A stretch of DNA of 25,592 nt from DASYCK01 sp036500205. GTDB taxonomy: Bacteria > Myxococcota_A > Polyangia > Fen-1088. The position numbers and the translations under genes were made by a program. Position 1 is the stretch's first letter, and each line of letters begins with the position of its first letter. The DNA lies in the NCBI GenBank assembly GCA_036500205.1, contig DASYCK010000190.1, forward strand, positions 1-25,592. Reading direction: 5' to 3'. This document shows positions 8,311 to 16,444 of this stretch, piece by piece. The notes under the pieces are model-generated. The model had not been told where the DNA came from and ran no database searches. It saw only the letters and a program-made list of their open reading frames with translations.

Positions 8311-8352
8311 CGAAGGGGGGTCTCGTAGGGGGACGAAGTCCCCCCTGCGTCA
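8311..8352 (-). repeat. Dispersed palindromic repeat, copy 1
   Basis: On the minus strand the element starts at the TGA stop of the 64-aa gene and reads CGCAGGGGGGACTTCGTC, then CCCCTACGAGACCCCCC. Its core is a hairpin with stem GGGGGAC/GTCCCCC. A second copy with the same flanks, CGCAGGGGG and CCCCCTACGAG, starts at the stop codon at 20201 on the plus strand. Both copies are in the same orientation relative to their gene, directly at its 3' end, which suggests a REP-like or terminator-like element. Confidence 0.8.
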
Positions 8353-8544
8353 AAACCGCATACCGCGTTTGGCGCGGTACATGAACCATTTGTAGGTCAG
8401 GTAGCCGGCGCCGGCGACGCCTGGAACGATGAGGAGCGTCGGCAGGCCGATGAAACCTGCGACCACGGTCCCCCCCCACGCGGCCGCCGCGAAAATCCCC
8501 TTCTTCTTGGCCTGGGCCTTGTCGCGCGCCACGAGACTTTCCAT
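8350..8544 (-). CDS. Small membrane protein, 64 aa, unknown function
   Basis: The ATG at 8544 is preceded by a strong Shine-Dalgarno sequence (CTGGAGGCG) at good spacing, the best argument that this short frame is real. The protein has a basic N-terminus (KAQAKKK) and a long hydrophobic stretch over about residues 18-50, with small residues and a central GLP kink. This suggests a helical hairpin or one long membrane segment, and a basic C-terminus follows (YRAKRGMRF). It resembles no family I can name. It is divergent from pyruvate kinase across 101 nt, and its stop codon lies inside the palindromic repeat. By the positive-inside rule both ends would face the cytoplasm if there are two segments. 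Confidence 0.75.
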   Translation of the reverse strand: MESLVARDKAQAKKKGIFAAAAWGGTVVAGFIGLPTLLIVPGVAGAGYLTYKWFMYRAKRGMRF

Positions 8545-8645
8545 GTAAACGCCTCCAGGGGAAGAGGTAGCACGGCGCCGACCTGCCGGCCAGAGACGGA
8601 ATCAGGGTATTCGCGCCGCGGCAAATTCGCAGTAGAAGTACGGAT

Positions 8646-10049
8646 ATGGTCGTTCGAAGGGCGAAGATAGTGTGCACGATTGGACCGGCGACCGCCTCGG
8701 CCGTCGGGATCCGGGGGCTGATCAACGCGGGGATGGACGTCGCCCGCTTGAACTTTTCCCACGGCCGTCACGAGGATCATCAGCGGGTCGCCGATCTGGT
8801 GCGCGCGGAGAGCGCGGCCATCGGCAAGCCGGTCGCCGTTCTTCAAGATCTGTGCGGCCCCAAGATTCGTACCGGGAAGGGCTCTCCCGCGTTGATCGCC
8901 ACGGGCGATCACGTGACGCTGATCGAGGGGGAGCAGGGGGCGTCGGACACCATCGCCGTCGGCTACGCCGGGCTGGCCAGCGATCTCCAGGCGGGAGATC
9001 TGGTCCAGCTCGACGACGGCCGGGTCCGACTGCGCGTCGTCGACATCTCCGAGGGGAAGGTCCGCTGCGTCGTCGAGCAGGGGGAGGCGCTGCGCGACCG
9101 CATGGGCGTGAACCTGCCTTCACGGCGGGTGAAGTTGCGCTCGCTGACGGACAAGGATCGGATCGACCTGGCGTTCGGCGTGACCATGGGGGTCGACTAC
9201 GTCGCCCTGTCGTTCGTGAAGGGGGCCGACGACATTCGTGAGCTGCGCGACGCCTACCGGGCGCTGGGGCAGCCGCCGCCGCCCGTGATCGCGAAGATCG
9301 AGACGCCCGAGGCGGTCGAGAACCTGGTCGAGATCATGCGCGCCGCCGACGCCGTCATGGTGGCGCGCGGCGATCTGGGGGTCGAGATGCGGCCCGAGCA
9401 GGTCCCCATCGTGCAGCGGGAGATCATCGGGGTGGCCCGGCTGTACCAGCGGCCGGTCATCGTGGCGACCGAGATGCTGCAGTCGATGGTCGAGTCGACG
9501 CGCCCCACGCGCGCCGAGGCGGGCGACGTGGCAACCGCCGTTTTTCAAGGGGCTGACGCGGTGATGCTGTCCGCCGAGACAGCCTCGGGGCGCTTCCCTC
9601 ACGACGCCTGCGCGATGATGGAGCGGATCATCCTGGTGGCCGAGGGCAGCAAGTTCTATGCGCCCCAGTCGTCCGAGCCAGGCGAGACGATCCAGGAGGC
9701 GATCGCGCACGCGGCCTGCGTCGTCGCGCGCGAGGTGGGGGCGAAGGTCATCGTGGCGTTCACGATCAGTGGCAGCACGCCCCGCCTGGTGTCGAAGGCG
9801 CGACCGGGCGTCCCCATCGTGGCGTTCTCTCCGGCGGGCGACGCCTTGAGGCGCCTGGCGCTTTATTGGGGCGTCATGCCGCGGCACCTGCAGGTCTTCT
9901 CCAACGTCGACGCGCTGGCGGCCGCCGTCACGTCGCACCTGCGCGAGCAGGAGATCGTGTCGGCCGGCGATCGTTACGTGATGGCGTACGGCGCGCCGGT
10001 CGGCCAGCGCAGCCCCACGAACACCATCCGAGTCGTCGAAGTCGGTTGA
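8646..10049 (+). CDS. pyk: Pyruvate kinase
   Basis: Converts phosphoenolpyruvate and ADP to pyruvate and ATP, the last step of glycolysis; cytosolic, normally tetrameric. It has 467 residues, typical bacterial length. Visible motifs in order are KIVCTIGPAT, the substrate loop RLNFSHG, the GPKIRTG site, the B-domain (about 70-165), the active-site Lys in PPVIAKIET, VMVARGDLGVE, VIVATEMLQSM and ADAVMLSAETA. The C-terminal domain with AFTISGSTPRLVSKARP is where allosteric effectors bind in the family. The ATG at 8646 opens directly into the KIVCTIGP strand; the ribosome binding site is weak. It is monocistronic and converges on apaG with an 18-nt gap. Confidence 0.97.
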   Translation: MVVRRAKIVCTIGPATASAVGIRGLINAGMDVARLNFSHGRHEDHQRVADLVRAESAAIGKPVAVLQDLCGPKIRTGKGSPALIATGDHVTLIEGEQGASDTIAVGYAGLASDLQAGDLVQLDDGRVRLRVVDISEGKVRCVVEQGEALRDRMGVNLPSRRVKLRSLTDKDRIDLAFGVTMGVDYVALSFVKGADDIRELRDAYRALGQPPPPVIAKIETPEAVENLVEIMRAADAVMVARGDLGVEMRPEQVPIVQREIIGVARLYQRPVIVATEMLQSMVESTRPTRAEAGDVATAVFQGADAVMLSAETASGRFPHDACAMMERIILVAEGSKFYAPQSSEPGETIQEAIAHAACVVAREVGAKVIVAFTISGSTPRLVSKARPGVPIVAFSPAGDALRRLALYWGVMPRHLQVFSNVDALAAAVTSHLREQEIVSAGDRYVMAYGAPVGQRSPTNTIRVVEVG

Positions 10050-10067
10050 GGATGACGCCGACGCCGG

Positions 10068-10451
10068 TCAGTTCAGCGACTGCGGCAGGCCCAGGTGAAA
10101 CGGGGCGATGTCGGCGTCGAACTCGGCCCCGGCGTCGGTCACCATCTGATAGGTGCCGCGCATCTCGCCGGACGGCGTGGCGAGGACACACCAGCTCGTG
10201 TACTCGAAGTTCTCGCCCGACCGGAGGCGCGGCTGCACCCCGACCACGCCCGGACCGCGCACCTCTTCGACGTGCCCGTCGGCGTCCGTGATGATCCAGT
10301 GGCGCGACTCGAGGCGGGCGGTGGTGTCGCCCTGGTTCGCGATCGTCACCGTGTAGGCGAAAGCGTACTGTCTTCCCGACACCGACGATCGTTCCGGAAT
10401 ATATTGGCTGCGCACCGTCACCATGATTCCGTTCGTAAGGGCGGTCGACAT
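10068..10451 (-). CDS. apaG: ApaG domain protein
   Basis: A single ApaG (DUF525) domain of 127 residues, the usual length. Family blocks are visible: VTVRSQYIPERS near the start, FAYTVTIANQGD, ARLESRHWIITDADG, VRGPGVVGVQPRL, and FEYTSWCVLATPSGEMRGTYQMV. The fold is an immunoglobulin-like beta sandwich. The gene is linked genetically to cobalt/magnesium tolerance in enterobacteria, but its biochemical role is not settled. The ATG at 10451 has an AGGGTG about 8 nt upstream; a GTG three codons earlier (10460) is the alternative. It is divergent from phhB across 78 nt. Confidence 0.95.
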   Translation of the reverse strand: MSTALTNGIMVTVRSQYIPERSSVSGRQYAFAYTVTIANQGDTTARLESRHWIITDADGHVEEVRGPGVVGVQPRLRSGENFEYTSWCVLATPSGEMRGTYQMVTDAGAEFDADIAPFHLGLPQSLN

Positions 10452-10529
10452 CCGGCGCACACCCTGTCAAACGAACCGCACCTCTTCAAGTCCCCAGATC
10501 ACGACAGCTCACAACGGTGAAAGGTAGCC

Positions 10530-10868
10530 ATGAAACTCGTAGACAAGCACTGCAAGGAGCTCCCCAAGGGAACGCCGGCGCTCGGCGACGCCGAGGTCCA
10601 GACCAACCTGGCGGCCGTCACCGGTTGGAGGGTCGAAAAGGGAGCGACCGGCACCCCGCAGCTCGCGAAGCGATTCGAGTTCAAGGATTTCTCGGGCGCC
10701 ATGGCCTTCGTCACCCGCCTGGCCTTGGTCGCCGAGTCCGAGCAGCACCATCCCGACTTCTCCGTCCACTACAACCGGGTCGACGTCGCGTCGTGGACGC
10801 ATTCCGTGGGGGGGCTGTCCGAGAACGACTTCATCCTGGCCGCGAAGCTCGACGCGCTCGGCGCCTGA
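10530..10868 (+). CDS. phhB: Pterin-4a-carbinolamine dehydratase
   Basis: Dehydrates 4a-hydroxytetrahydrobiopterin, regenerating the pterin cofactor of aromatic amino acid hydroxylases; cytosolic, 112 residues, standard size. The active-site signature is complete: SEQHHPDFSVHYNRVDV followed by WTHSVGGLSENDF. The N-terminal half shows the conserved GWRVEK and KRFEFKDFSGAMAFV helices. The ATG at 10530 follows GTGAAAGGTAGCC, a fair ribosome binding site. Only 11 nt separate it from the epimerase gene, so the two probably share a message. No phenylalanine hydroxylase gene is in the window. Confidence 0.96.
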   Translation: MKLVDKHCKELPKGTPALGDAEVQTNLAAVTGWRVEKGATGTPQLAKRFEFKDFSGAMAFVTRLALVAESEQHHPDFSVHYNRVDVASWTHSVGGLSENDFILAAKLDALGA

Positions 10869-10879
10869 CGAAAGGATTC

Positions 10880-11908
<1,029 letters not shown>

Positions 11909-12083
11909 CCGCCAGCCGACGGAACAAAGATCGTCGCTTCCGTCTGTTTGTATACGGACGGTCAAGGCGTCGGCACGGCGAGCGACACAATCGCGTCATT
12001 TCAGGTTGCTTTATTTCGGCAACCGCACGATGATCGCCAAGCGCCTTTTATTTCTACCGACTAACCCTGGCGCTGTGGGGACC
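11909..12083 (+). promoter_or_regulatory. Upstream region of the hybrid kinase gene
   Basis: This 175-nt gap has lower GC than its surroundings and holds two inverted repeats. One is CCGTC...GACGG around 11941-11962, flanking TTGTATAC. The other is GGTTGC (12004-12009) with GCAACC (12019-12024), around an AT-rich loop. They could be regulator sites or leader hairpins. No convincing -35/-10 pair at 17 bp was found. Confidence 0.35.
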
Positions 12084-14135
12084 ATGGGACGCATCCTGCT
12101 GGCGGATGAAAACGACGACAATCGCCTCGGCGTTGCGCGAGCTATTGAGAAATTGACCACCCTCGAGGTGGATGGGGTCGGCGACGGCCTGTCCGCCCTC
12201 GAACGTCTGCGCGGCGGTCGTTACGATCTGGTGCTCCTCGAGGTGCTGCTGCCCGGACTGGACGGTGTGGAGGTGTGCCGGAGGTTGCGCGACGATCCCC
12301 TGACCCGGCAGCTCCCCGTGCTGTTCCTGACCGGCGCTCAGCACTCGACCGAGAAGCGTCTCCAGGCGCTCGAGGTGGGGGCGGACGACTTCATCGTCCA
12401 GCCGGTCGTCGACCGCGAGCTGGTCGCCCGCATCAGGGCCTCGCTGCGGGTGAAGGCCTTCGCCGACGAGATCCGACGGCACAACGTCGACCTCGAGAGC
12501 AGCGTGCGCGAGCGGACCCGCATCGCCGAACAGCTGACGGACCAGCTGCGCGCCGAGCGCGACACGCTGCGCGAGACCTTCGACGTGTTCGACGAGGCCC
12601 TGCTGCTGATCGGCGGGCCGGGGCAGCTGCTGGTCGCGAACGCCGCCGGTCGGCGTCTGAACCAGACGGCCTTCCGCAGCGGCATCGACGCGCTGGCGGC
12701 CGACGCCGTCGCCAGCGGGGCGGTGTGCGATCGGGCCTTGAACAACGGCGAGCGCTCGTTCGTGGGGCGGGCCTACCCGGTCAGCGGCGGCCGCGTGCTG
12801 CTGTACGTCCGCGACGTCACCGAGGAGCGGGGGCAGGAAATTCGGCGCCTGCAGGCGGAGAAGCTGGCGTCGATCGGCACGCTGGCCGCCGGGGTGGCGC
12901 ACGAGATCAACAACCCCGCCGCGTTCGTGCTGGGGAACCTCGAGGCGCTGGTGGGGAATGTTCGCATGATGGCCGACCAGGTCGGCGCGATCCCGGACCC
13001 CGGCCTGCGCGGCAAGCTGAACGATGCGCTGTTCGAGGTGACCGGGATCCTGCAGGAGACGAAGGAAGGGATGGCCCGCATCCACCGCATCGTCAAGGAT
13101 CTGTCGTGGTTTTCGCACGTCGACGACGAGCGCGGCGCCACCACGGAGCTGAACGCCACGGTCGAGTCGACCTTGAGCCTGCTGAAGAACGAGCTGCGCC
13201 ACCGGGCCACGGTCGAGCGCGAGCTGAAGGCCACCCGAACCGTGACGACCAGCCCGGCGCGCCTCGGCCAGGTGTTCCTGAACCTGATCATGAACGCCGC
13301 CCAGGCGCTCGACGTCGCGCGCACCGCCGACAACCGCATCCGTGTGCGGACCTTCGACGACGGCGAGGACGTCATCTTCGAGGTCTCCGACAACGGCGTC
13401 GGCATCCTTCCCGAGGTGCTGCCCCGCATCTTCGACTCGTTCTTCACCACCAAGCCACGAGGCGTGGGGACGGGGCTGGGACTGCCGATCACTCACGGAA
13501 TCGTGAGATCGCTGGGGGGCGAGATCACCGTGGACACGCAGGTCAACGTCGGGACGACCTTCCGCGTTCGCATGCCGTCCCGCCCGGCCGTCCGCATCGA
13601 GGCCATCGAGGCGGCGGCGACGCCCACCTACGGGAGGCGTCGGGTGCTGGCCATCGACGACGAGCCGCTGCTGTTGAAGGCGTACCGGCGCATGCTGGGA
13701 GACGTTCACGAGGTGGTGACGGCGCTGGGGGGGCGGGATGCCCTGCTGGTGCTGCAGAAGCAGACCGACTTCGACGCCATCCTGTGTGACCTGCAGATGC
13801 CCGAGATGTCGGGCATGGAGCTGTATGCGAAGGTGGAGGCGCGCTATCCGGAGATCCTGGAGCGCTTCATCTTCTCGACCGGGGGAGCGTTCTCGACCGA
13901 GGCGCGCCGGTTCCTCGATCGCGGGGTGACCTGCATCGGCAAGCCGTTCCGGGCGGAAGAGTTGCTGGCGCTGATCGAGACGAAGATCGCCGAGCGCTCG
14001 CGCGAAGCGGCCGACGGGGGAGAAGAGGCTTCGGATGACACTGGAACCGACGAGGCCCGACGGCCTCCCCGGGGCGGCGACGCGCCGGGGGCGGACCCGC
14101 TCGGCACCCGTCACGCGGTCGCGGACCATCGGTGA
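12084..14135 (+). CDS. Hybrid sensor histidine kinase, REC-PAS-HisKA-HATPase-REC
   Basis: A soluble two-component hybrid of 683 residues. The N-terminal receiver (about 1-120) is followed by a coiled coil (about 125-165) and a PAS-like domain (about 165-245). The dimerisation/phosphoacceptor helix has LAAGVAHEINNP (His273), the ATPase has the N-box (FLNLIMNAAQAL), G1 (VSDNGVGI), F-box and G2 (GVGTGLGLPI), and a C-terminal receiver ends the protein. The HEINNP form and ATPase type resemble NtrB/HPK4-class kinases. The second receiver keeps its DD pair, LCDLQMP Asp, FSTGG Thr and GKPF Lys. The first receiver has Glu53 in place of the phosphoacceptor Asp and Gln106 in place of the Lys. No transmembrane segment is seen. 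The ATG at 12084 opens straight into the receiver fold; an in-frame ATG at 12030 is less likely. Its stop overlaps the ATG at 14135 of the downstream Nudix frame. Confidence 0.93.
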   Translation: MGRILLADENDDNRLGVARAIEKLTTLEVDGVGDGLSALERLRGGRYDLVLLEVLLPGLDGVEVCRRLRDDPLTRQLPVLFLTGAQHSTEKRLQALEVGADDFIVQPVVDRELVARIRASLRVKAFADEIRRHNVDLESSVRERTRIAEQLTDQLRAERDTLRETFDVFDEALLLIGGPGQLLVANAAGRRLNQTAFRSGIDALAADAVASGAVCDRALNNGERSFVGRAYPVSGGRVLLYVRDVTEERGQEIRRLQAEKLASIGTLAAGVAHEINNPAAFVLGNLEALVGNVRMMADQVGAIPDPGLRGKLNDALFEVTGILQETKEGMARIHRIVKDLSWFSHVDDERGATTELNATVESTLSLLKNELRHRATVERELKATRTVTTSPARLGQVFLNLIMNAAQALDVARTADNRIRVRTFDDGEDVIFEVSDNGVGILPEVLPRIFDSFFTTKPRGVGTGLGLPITHGIVRSLGGEITVDTQVNVGTTFRVRMPSRPAVRIEAIEAAATPTYGRRRVLAIDDEPLLLKAYRRMLGDVHEVVTALGGRDALLVLQKQTDFDAILCDLQMPEMSGMELYAKVEARYPEILERFIFSTGGAFSTEARRFLDRGVTCIGKPFRAEELLALIETKIAERSREAADGGEEASDDTGTDEARRPPRGGDAPGADPLGTRHAVADHR

Positions 14136-14149
14136 TGGAAAGGGCGACG

Positions 14150-14569
14150 ATGGAAGGGGCGCCCCGTCCCCGTCTGCTGGTGGTCGCGGCGTTGATTCGC
14201 CGTGACGGCCTGCTGCTGATCTCCCGGCGTCGCAACGATCAAGCGATGCCGAACTTCTGGGAATTTCCCGGCGGCAAGATCGAGGCAGGCGAGGCGCCCC
14301 AGGCGGCCCTGGCGCGCGAGATCCGCGAGGAGCTCGGCTGCGACGTCGAGGTCGGGCGGATCGACGACGTGGTGTTTCACGCCTATCCGGCGTTCGACCT
14401 CTACATGCTGGTCTACGATTGTCGGGTGCTGAGCGGCGAGCCCGCCGCCGTGGCCGTCGCCGAGATCGCCTGGATCGAGCCGTCACGGCTCCCCACCGTC
14501 GAGCTGTTGCCGGCCGATCTCCCGCTGGCGAGACGGCTGGCTGACGAGGCCGGAAGACCCGGGCGTTAG
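14150..14569 (+). CDS. mutT: MutT-type Nudix hydrolase, (deoxy)nucleoside triphosphate pyrophosphohydrolase
   Basis: Removes oxidised nucleotides such as 8-oxo-dGTP in the classical MutT role; cytosolic, 139 residues. The Nudix box is complete: GGKIEAGEAPQAAL followed by AREIREELG, preceded by PNFWEFPGG, a MutT-subfamily hallmark. LLVVAALIRRDGLLLISRR is the first strand pair. The ATG at 14150 is favoured because GAAAGGG lies 7 nt upstream. An earlier ATG at 14135, overlapping the kinase stop as TGATG, would add five residues and suggests coupled translation. The exact substrate cannot be read from sequence; other Nudix (d)NTPases in this subfamily look similar. A hairpin at its stop codon ends the message. 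Confidence 0.92.
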   Translation: MEGAPRPRLLVVAALIRRDGLLLISRRRNDQAMPNFWEFPGGKIEAGEAPQAALAREIREELGCDVEVGRIDDVVFHAYPAFDLYMLVYDCRVLSGEPAAVAVAEIAWIEPSRLPTVELLPADLPLARRLADEAGRPGR

Positions 14570-14575
14570 CCCGGG
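14558..14575. terminator. Hairpin between convergent mutT and the zinc-ribbon gene
   Basis: A perfect 7-bp stem CCCGGGC/GCCCGGG with loop GTTA includes the mutT TAG (14567-14569) and ends 4 nt from the stop of the opposite-strand gene. It is symmetric, so it could act on both transcripts. There is no T-tract. Confidence 0.4.
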
Positions 14576-14579
14576 GGCG

Positions 14580-16313
14580 CTACTGCGGCGCGCTGGGGTT
14601 CGAGCCGGTCTCCTCGACCGCGGGCACGGCCGGGGCTTCTCCGGTCGCCTGCGCGTCGGCGGACTGACCCTCCTCGGAAGGCGTGGAGGCCGCTGCGTGA
14701 ACCGCGCCGCCGTGGCGGAGCACTTCGCGCTCGGCGACCCGCGCCGCTTCGGTCAGGTCGCGCTTGCAGGCGCCACACAGCGTCGGCTCGCCCCAGTTCC
14801 CGAGGTGCGTCTGCAGCTGGCTCTCCGGGGGCCAGTGGATGACCGTTCCGCAGCCGTTGCAGGGGATGTCGCGCGTCTTCCGATCCTTCAGGAAGGTCAG
14901 GCAGTCGTCGCACCGTCGATCGGGCGGACGGATCTCGCGCCGCCGCTTCCGGCGCCGCTTCTTGCCACCCCCCTCGCGCGCTGCCACCTGGGCCGTGGGA
15001 GCCGAGCCCTCGGTCGCCGCCGTCTCGGGCGCTTCCCCATCTTCCGGGGCCGCGGCGGACGCGCCGTTCGTCGGCGCGTCGTCGTGCGCGTGCGCGTCGT
15101 CGTGCGCGTGCGCGTCGTCGTGCGCGTGCGCGTGCGCGTCGTCGTGCGCGTGCGCGTCGTCGTGCGCGTGCGCCTCGCCCTCGGGCGCTTCCGCGCCCGC
15201 GGTGGATGCGCCGTCGACTTCAGCCTTCTCGTCCGCCTTCATGACAGGCCTGACGCCGGCCGCGAGCTGCTGGGCCGCGCCCCAGGTCCAGGTGCCGGGG
15301 CAGTGCTCGGTCTTGCACGGGACCTCGCGGTCCTCGAGCGCACCGACCTCTTTTTCGCACTCGGTGCAGTAGTGAGGATACGGATCGCCCGTCTTGCCAC
15401 GAACCGCGCGGGCCAGCTGCGCGCCGCGCTTGTCGGTCCAGGTCCGCTTGCACCCGGGGCGACGGCAGGGGCGTTCCACGTCCTTCGTCGTCGAATAGAC
15501 GTCGATGCAGCGCTGGCACATGCGGTGCGGCGCCTTGGGCAGCGGCTTTCCAGCGACGGAGGTGTTCAGCTGGGACTCGCGCGCCCACACCCAGGTGTTC
15601 TTGCAGCCGGAGGTCCGGCAACGCACGTCGCGATCGGCGATGCCGCCGAACACCGGCTTGCAGCTCTCGCAGAGCCGGCGCGGCGCCTCGTTCGGGAGGC
15701 CGGCCGCGTAGTCGCGGATCTGCTCGTCGCGCGACCAGGACCACTTGTTCTTGCAGCCCTGGATGCCACAGGTGACGGGACGATCCTTCAGCTTCTCGAA
15801 GACGTTCCCGCACGGCGTGCACATCACCGGCGGCGGCGGCATCGCCTCGCCGCTCGCCTCGCCATTGGTCTCGTCTTGTTTGGAGGAGGCCCCGGCCAGC
15901 AGCTGCGCCAGACGCGTCCAGACCGACGTGCGCGTGCACCCCTCGACGGAGCAGGGGAGCTCCTTGTTCGTCAAGGTGGCGAGCTTGGCGGTGTCTTCGT
16001 CGCACAGCCGATCGGGCGGCGACTGCCGGGTGGCGAAGGCGGACAGCTGCTCCTTCGCCGTCCAGGTCCACTTTCCGCCGCAACCGGGGCGGGCGCACGT
16101 CCGCTCGACGTCGCTGGTCGCCTGGGACTTCTCGCGGCAGGGATCGCACATCCGCGCGGTGGGATCGCTCTCGTCGGTTACAGTGCGACCGCCGAGCTTC
16201 GCGCTCTTGCCGGACATCTGGATCCACGTCCGCGTGCAACCGGATACCGAACACGGTATCGATTTCGCGCCGAGTCGATCAGCGAGCGTAAAGCCTAATG
16301 AACCTGTTGGCAT
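14580..16313 (-). CDS. Eight-module zinc-ribbon-like protein with His/Asp repeat linker, unknown function
   Basis: The 577-residue protein (ATG at 16313; a TTG at 16340 would add 9 residues) consists of eight related modules of about 45-50 residues. The consensus is DR-x-V-x-C-x4-C-x3-W-x-W-x4-QL, then P-x-R-x-C-x2-C. Module 2 has lost one Cys (LCDED), modules 3 and 7 carry insertions between their Cys pairs, and module 8 has CxxC in place of Cx4C. Each unit resembles the 'probable zinc-ribbon' (zf-trcl) pattern, so about eight zinc sites are expected. Module 7 is interrupted by an acidic linker of AHAHDD repeats (11 His) and a strongly basic KKRRRKRRR patch. The C-terminus is Ala/Glu-rich and low complexity. 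There is no signal peptide or membrane segment, so it is cytosolic, perhaps nucleic-acid- or ribosome-associated. It is divergent from tig. I know no characterised homologue; the function is open. Confidence 0.88.
   Translation of the reverse strand: MPTGSLGFTLADRLGAKSIPCSVSGCTRTWIQMSGKSAKLGGRTVTDESDPTARMCDPCREKSQATSDVERTCARPGCGGKWTWTAKEQLSAFATRQSPPDRLCDEDTAKLATLTNKELPCSVEGCTRTSVWTRLAQLLAGASSKQDETNGEASGEAMPPPPVMCTPCGNVFEKLKDRPVTCGIQGCKNKWSWSRDEQIRDYAAGLPNEAPRRLCESCKPVFGGIADRDVRCRTSGCKNTWVWARESQLNTSVAGKPLPKAPHRMCQRCIDVYSTTKDVERPCRRPGCKRTWTDKRGAQLARAVRGKTGDPYPHYCTECEKEVGALEDREVPCKTEHCPGTWTWGAAQQLAAGVRPVMKADEKAEVDGASTAGAEAPEGEAHAHDDAHAHDDAHAHAHDDAHAHDDAHAHDDAPTNGASAAAPEDGEAPETAATEGSAPTAQVAAREGGGKKRRRKRRREIRPPDRRCDDCLTFLKDRKTRDIPCNGCGTVIHWPPESQLQTHLGNWGEPTLCGACKRDLTEAARVAEREVLRHGGAVHAAASTPSEEGQSADAQATGEAPAVPAVEETGSNPSAPQ
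15076..15171 (-). repeat. 18-bp tandem repeat encoding (AHAHDD)n
   Basis: Five copies of an 18-bp unit (plus-strand GCGTCGTCGTGCGCGTGC) run head to tail without mismatch; the third copy carries an extra 6-bp GCGTGC. All length steps are multiples of 3, so the frame of the zinc-ribbon gene is kept. Read on the minus strand it gives alternating Ala-His and Asp-Asp pairs. The perfect identity indicates recent expansion or strong constraint. Confidence 0.95.
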
Positions 16314-16444
16314 CTCGAAGGGTGCATATGCTGACCACAACCCACGCGGAGATCAACCATAATCTTTGCTTCGTTGAAGTGACGGCCCCGAACACGCCCC
16401 CGCTTGCCTGCGACGGCCGGCAAGGGTAGACGTACGCCCGTCCC

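Larger units (their letters stand above)
8039..8349. other. Gene-free intergenic region with hairpins and a dispersed repeat
   Basis: This 311-nt GC-rich stretch separates ybeY from the convergent 64-aa gene. It contains two strong GC hairpins (8145-8162 and 8273-8291) and repeat copy 1 at its right end. Small open frames exist, but none has a ribosome binding site or plausible composition, and those at the right end simply translate the repeat. No RNA gene was recognised. Confidence 0.7.

Noticed and set aside
8055..8384. Candidate small gene after ybeY
   Set aside because: It has no ribosome binding site, is Arg-rich, and its C-terminal part is only a translation of palindromic repeat copy 1.
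12054..14486. Very long open frame (about 810 aa) on the minus strand opposite the hybrid kinase
   Set aside because: It is a high-GC antisense shadow: Arg/His/Leu-rich composition with no motif, opposite a gene whose domains are all recognisable.
15076..15171. CRISPR-like direct repeats
   Set aside because: The units are contiguous with no spacers, and they are in frame inside a coding gene.
16314..16444. Divergent promoters between the zinc-ribbon gene and tig
   Set aside because: AT-rich hexamers such as CATAAT near 16359 occur, but no -35 box at acceptable spacing could be paired on either strand.
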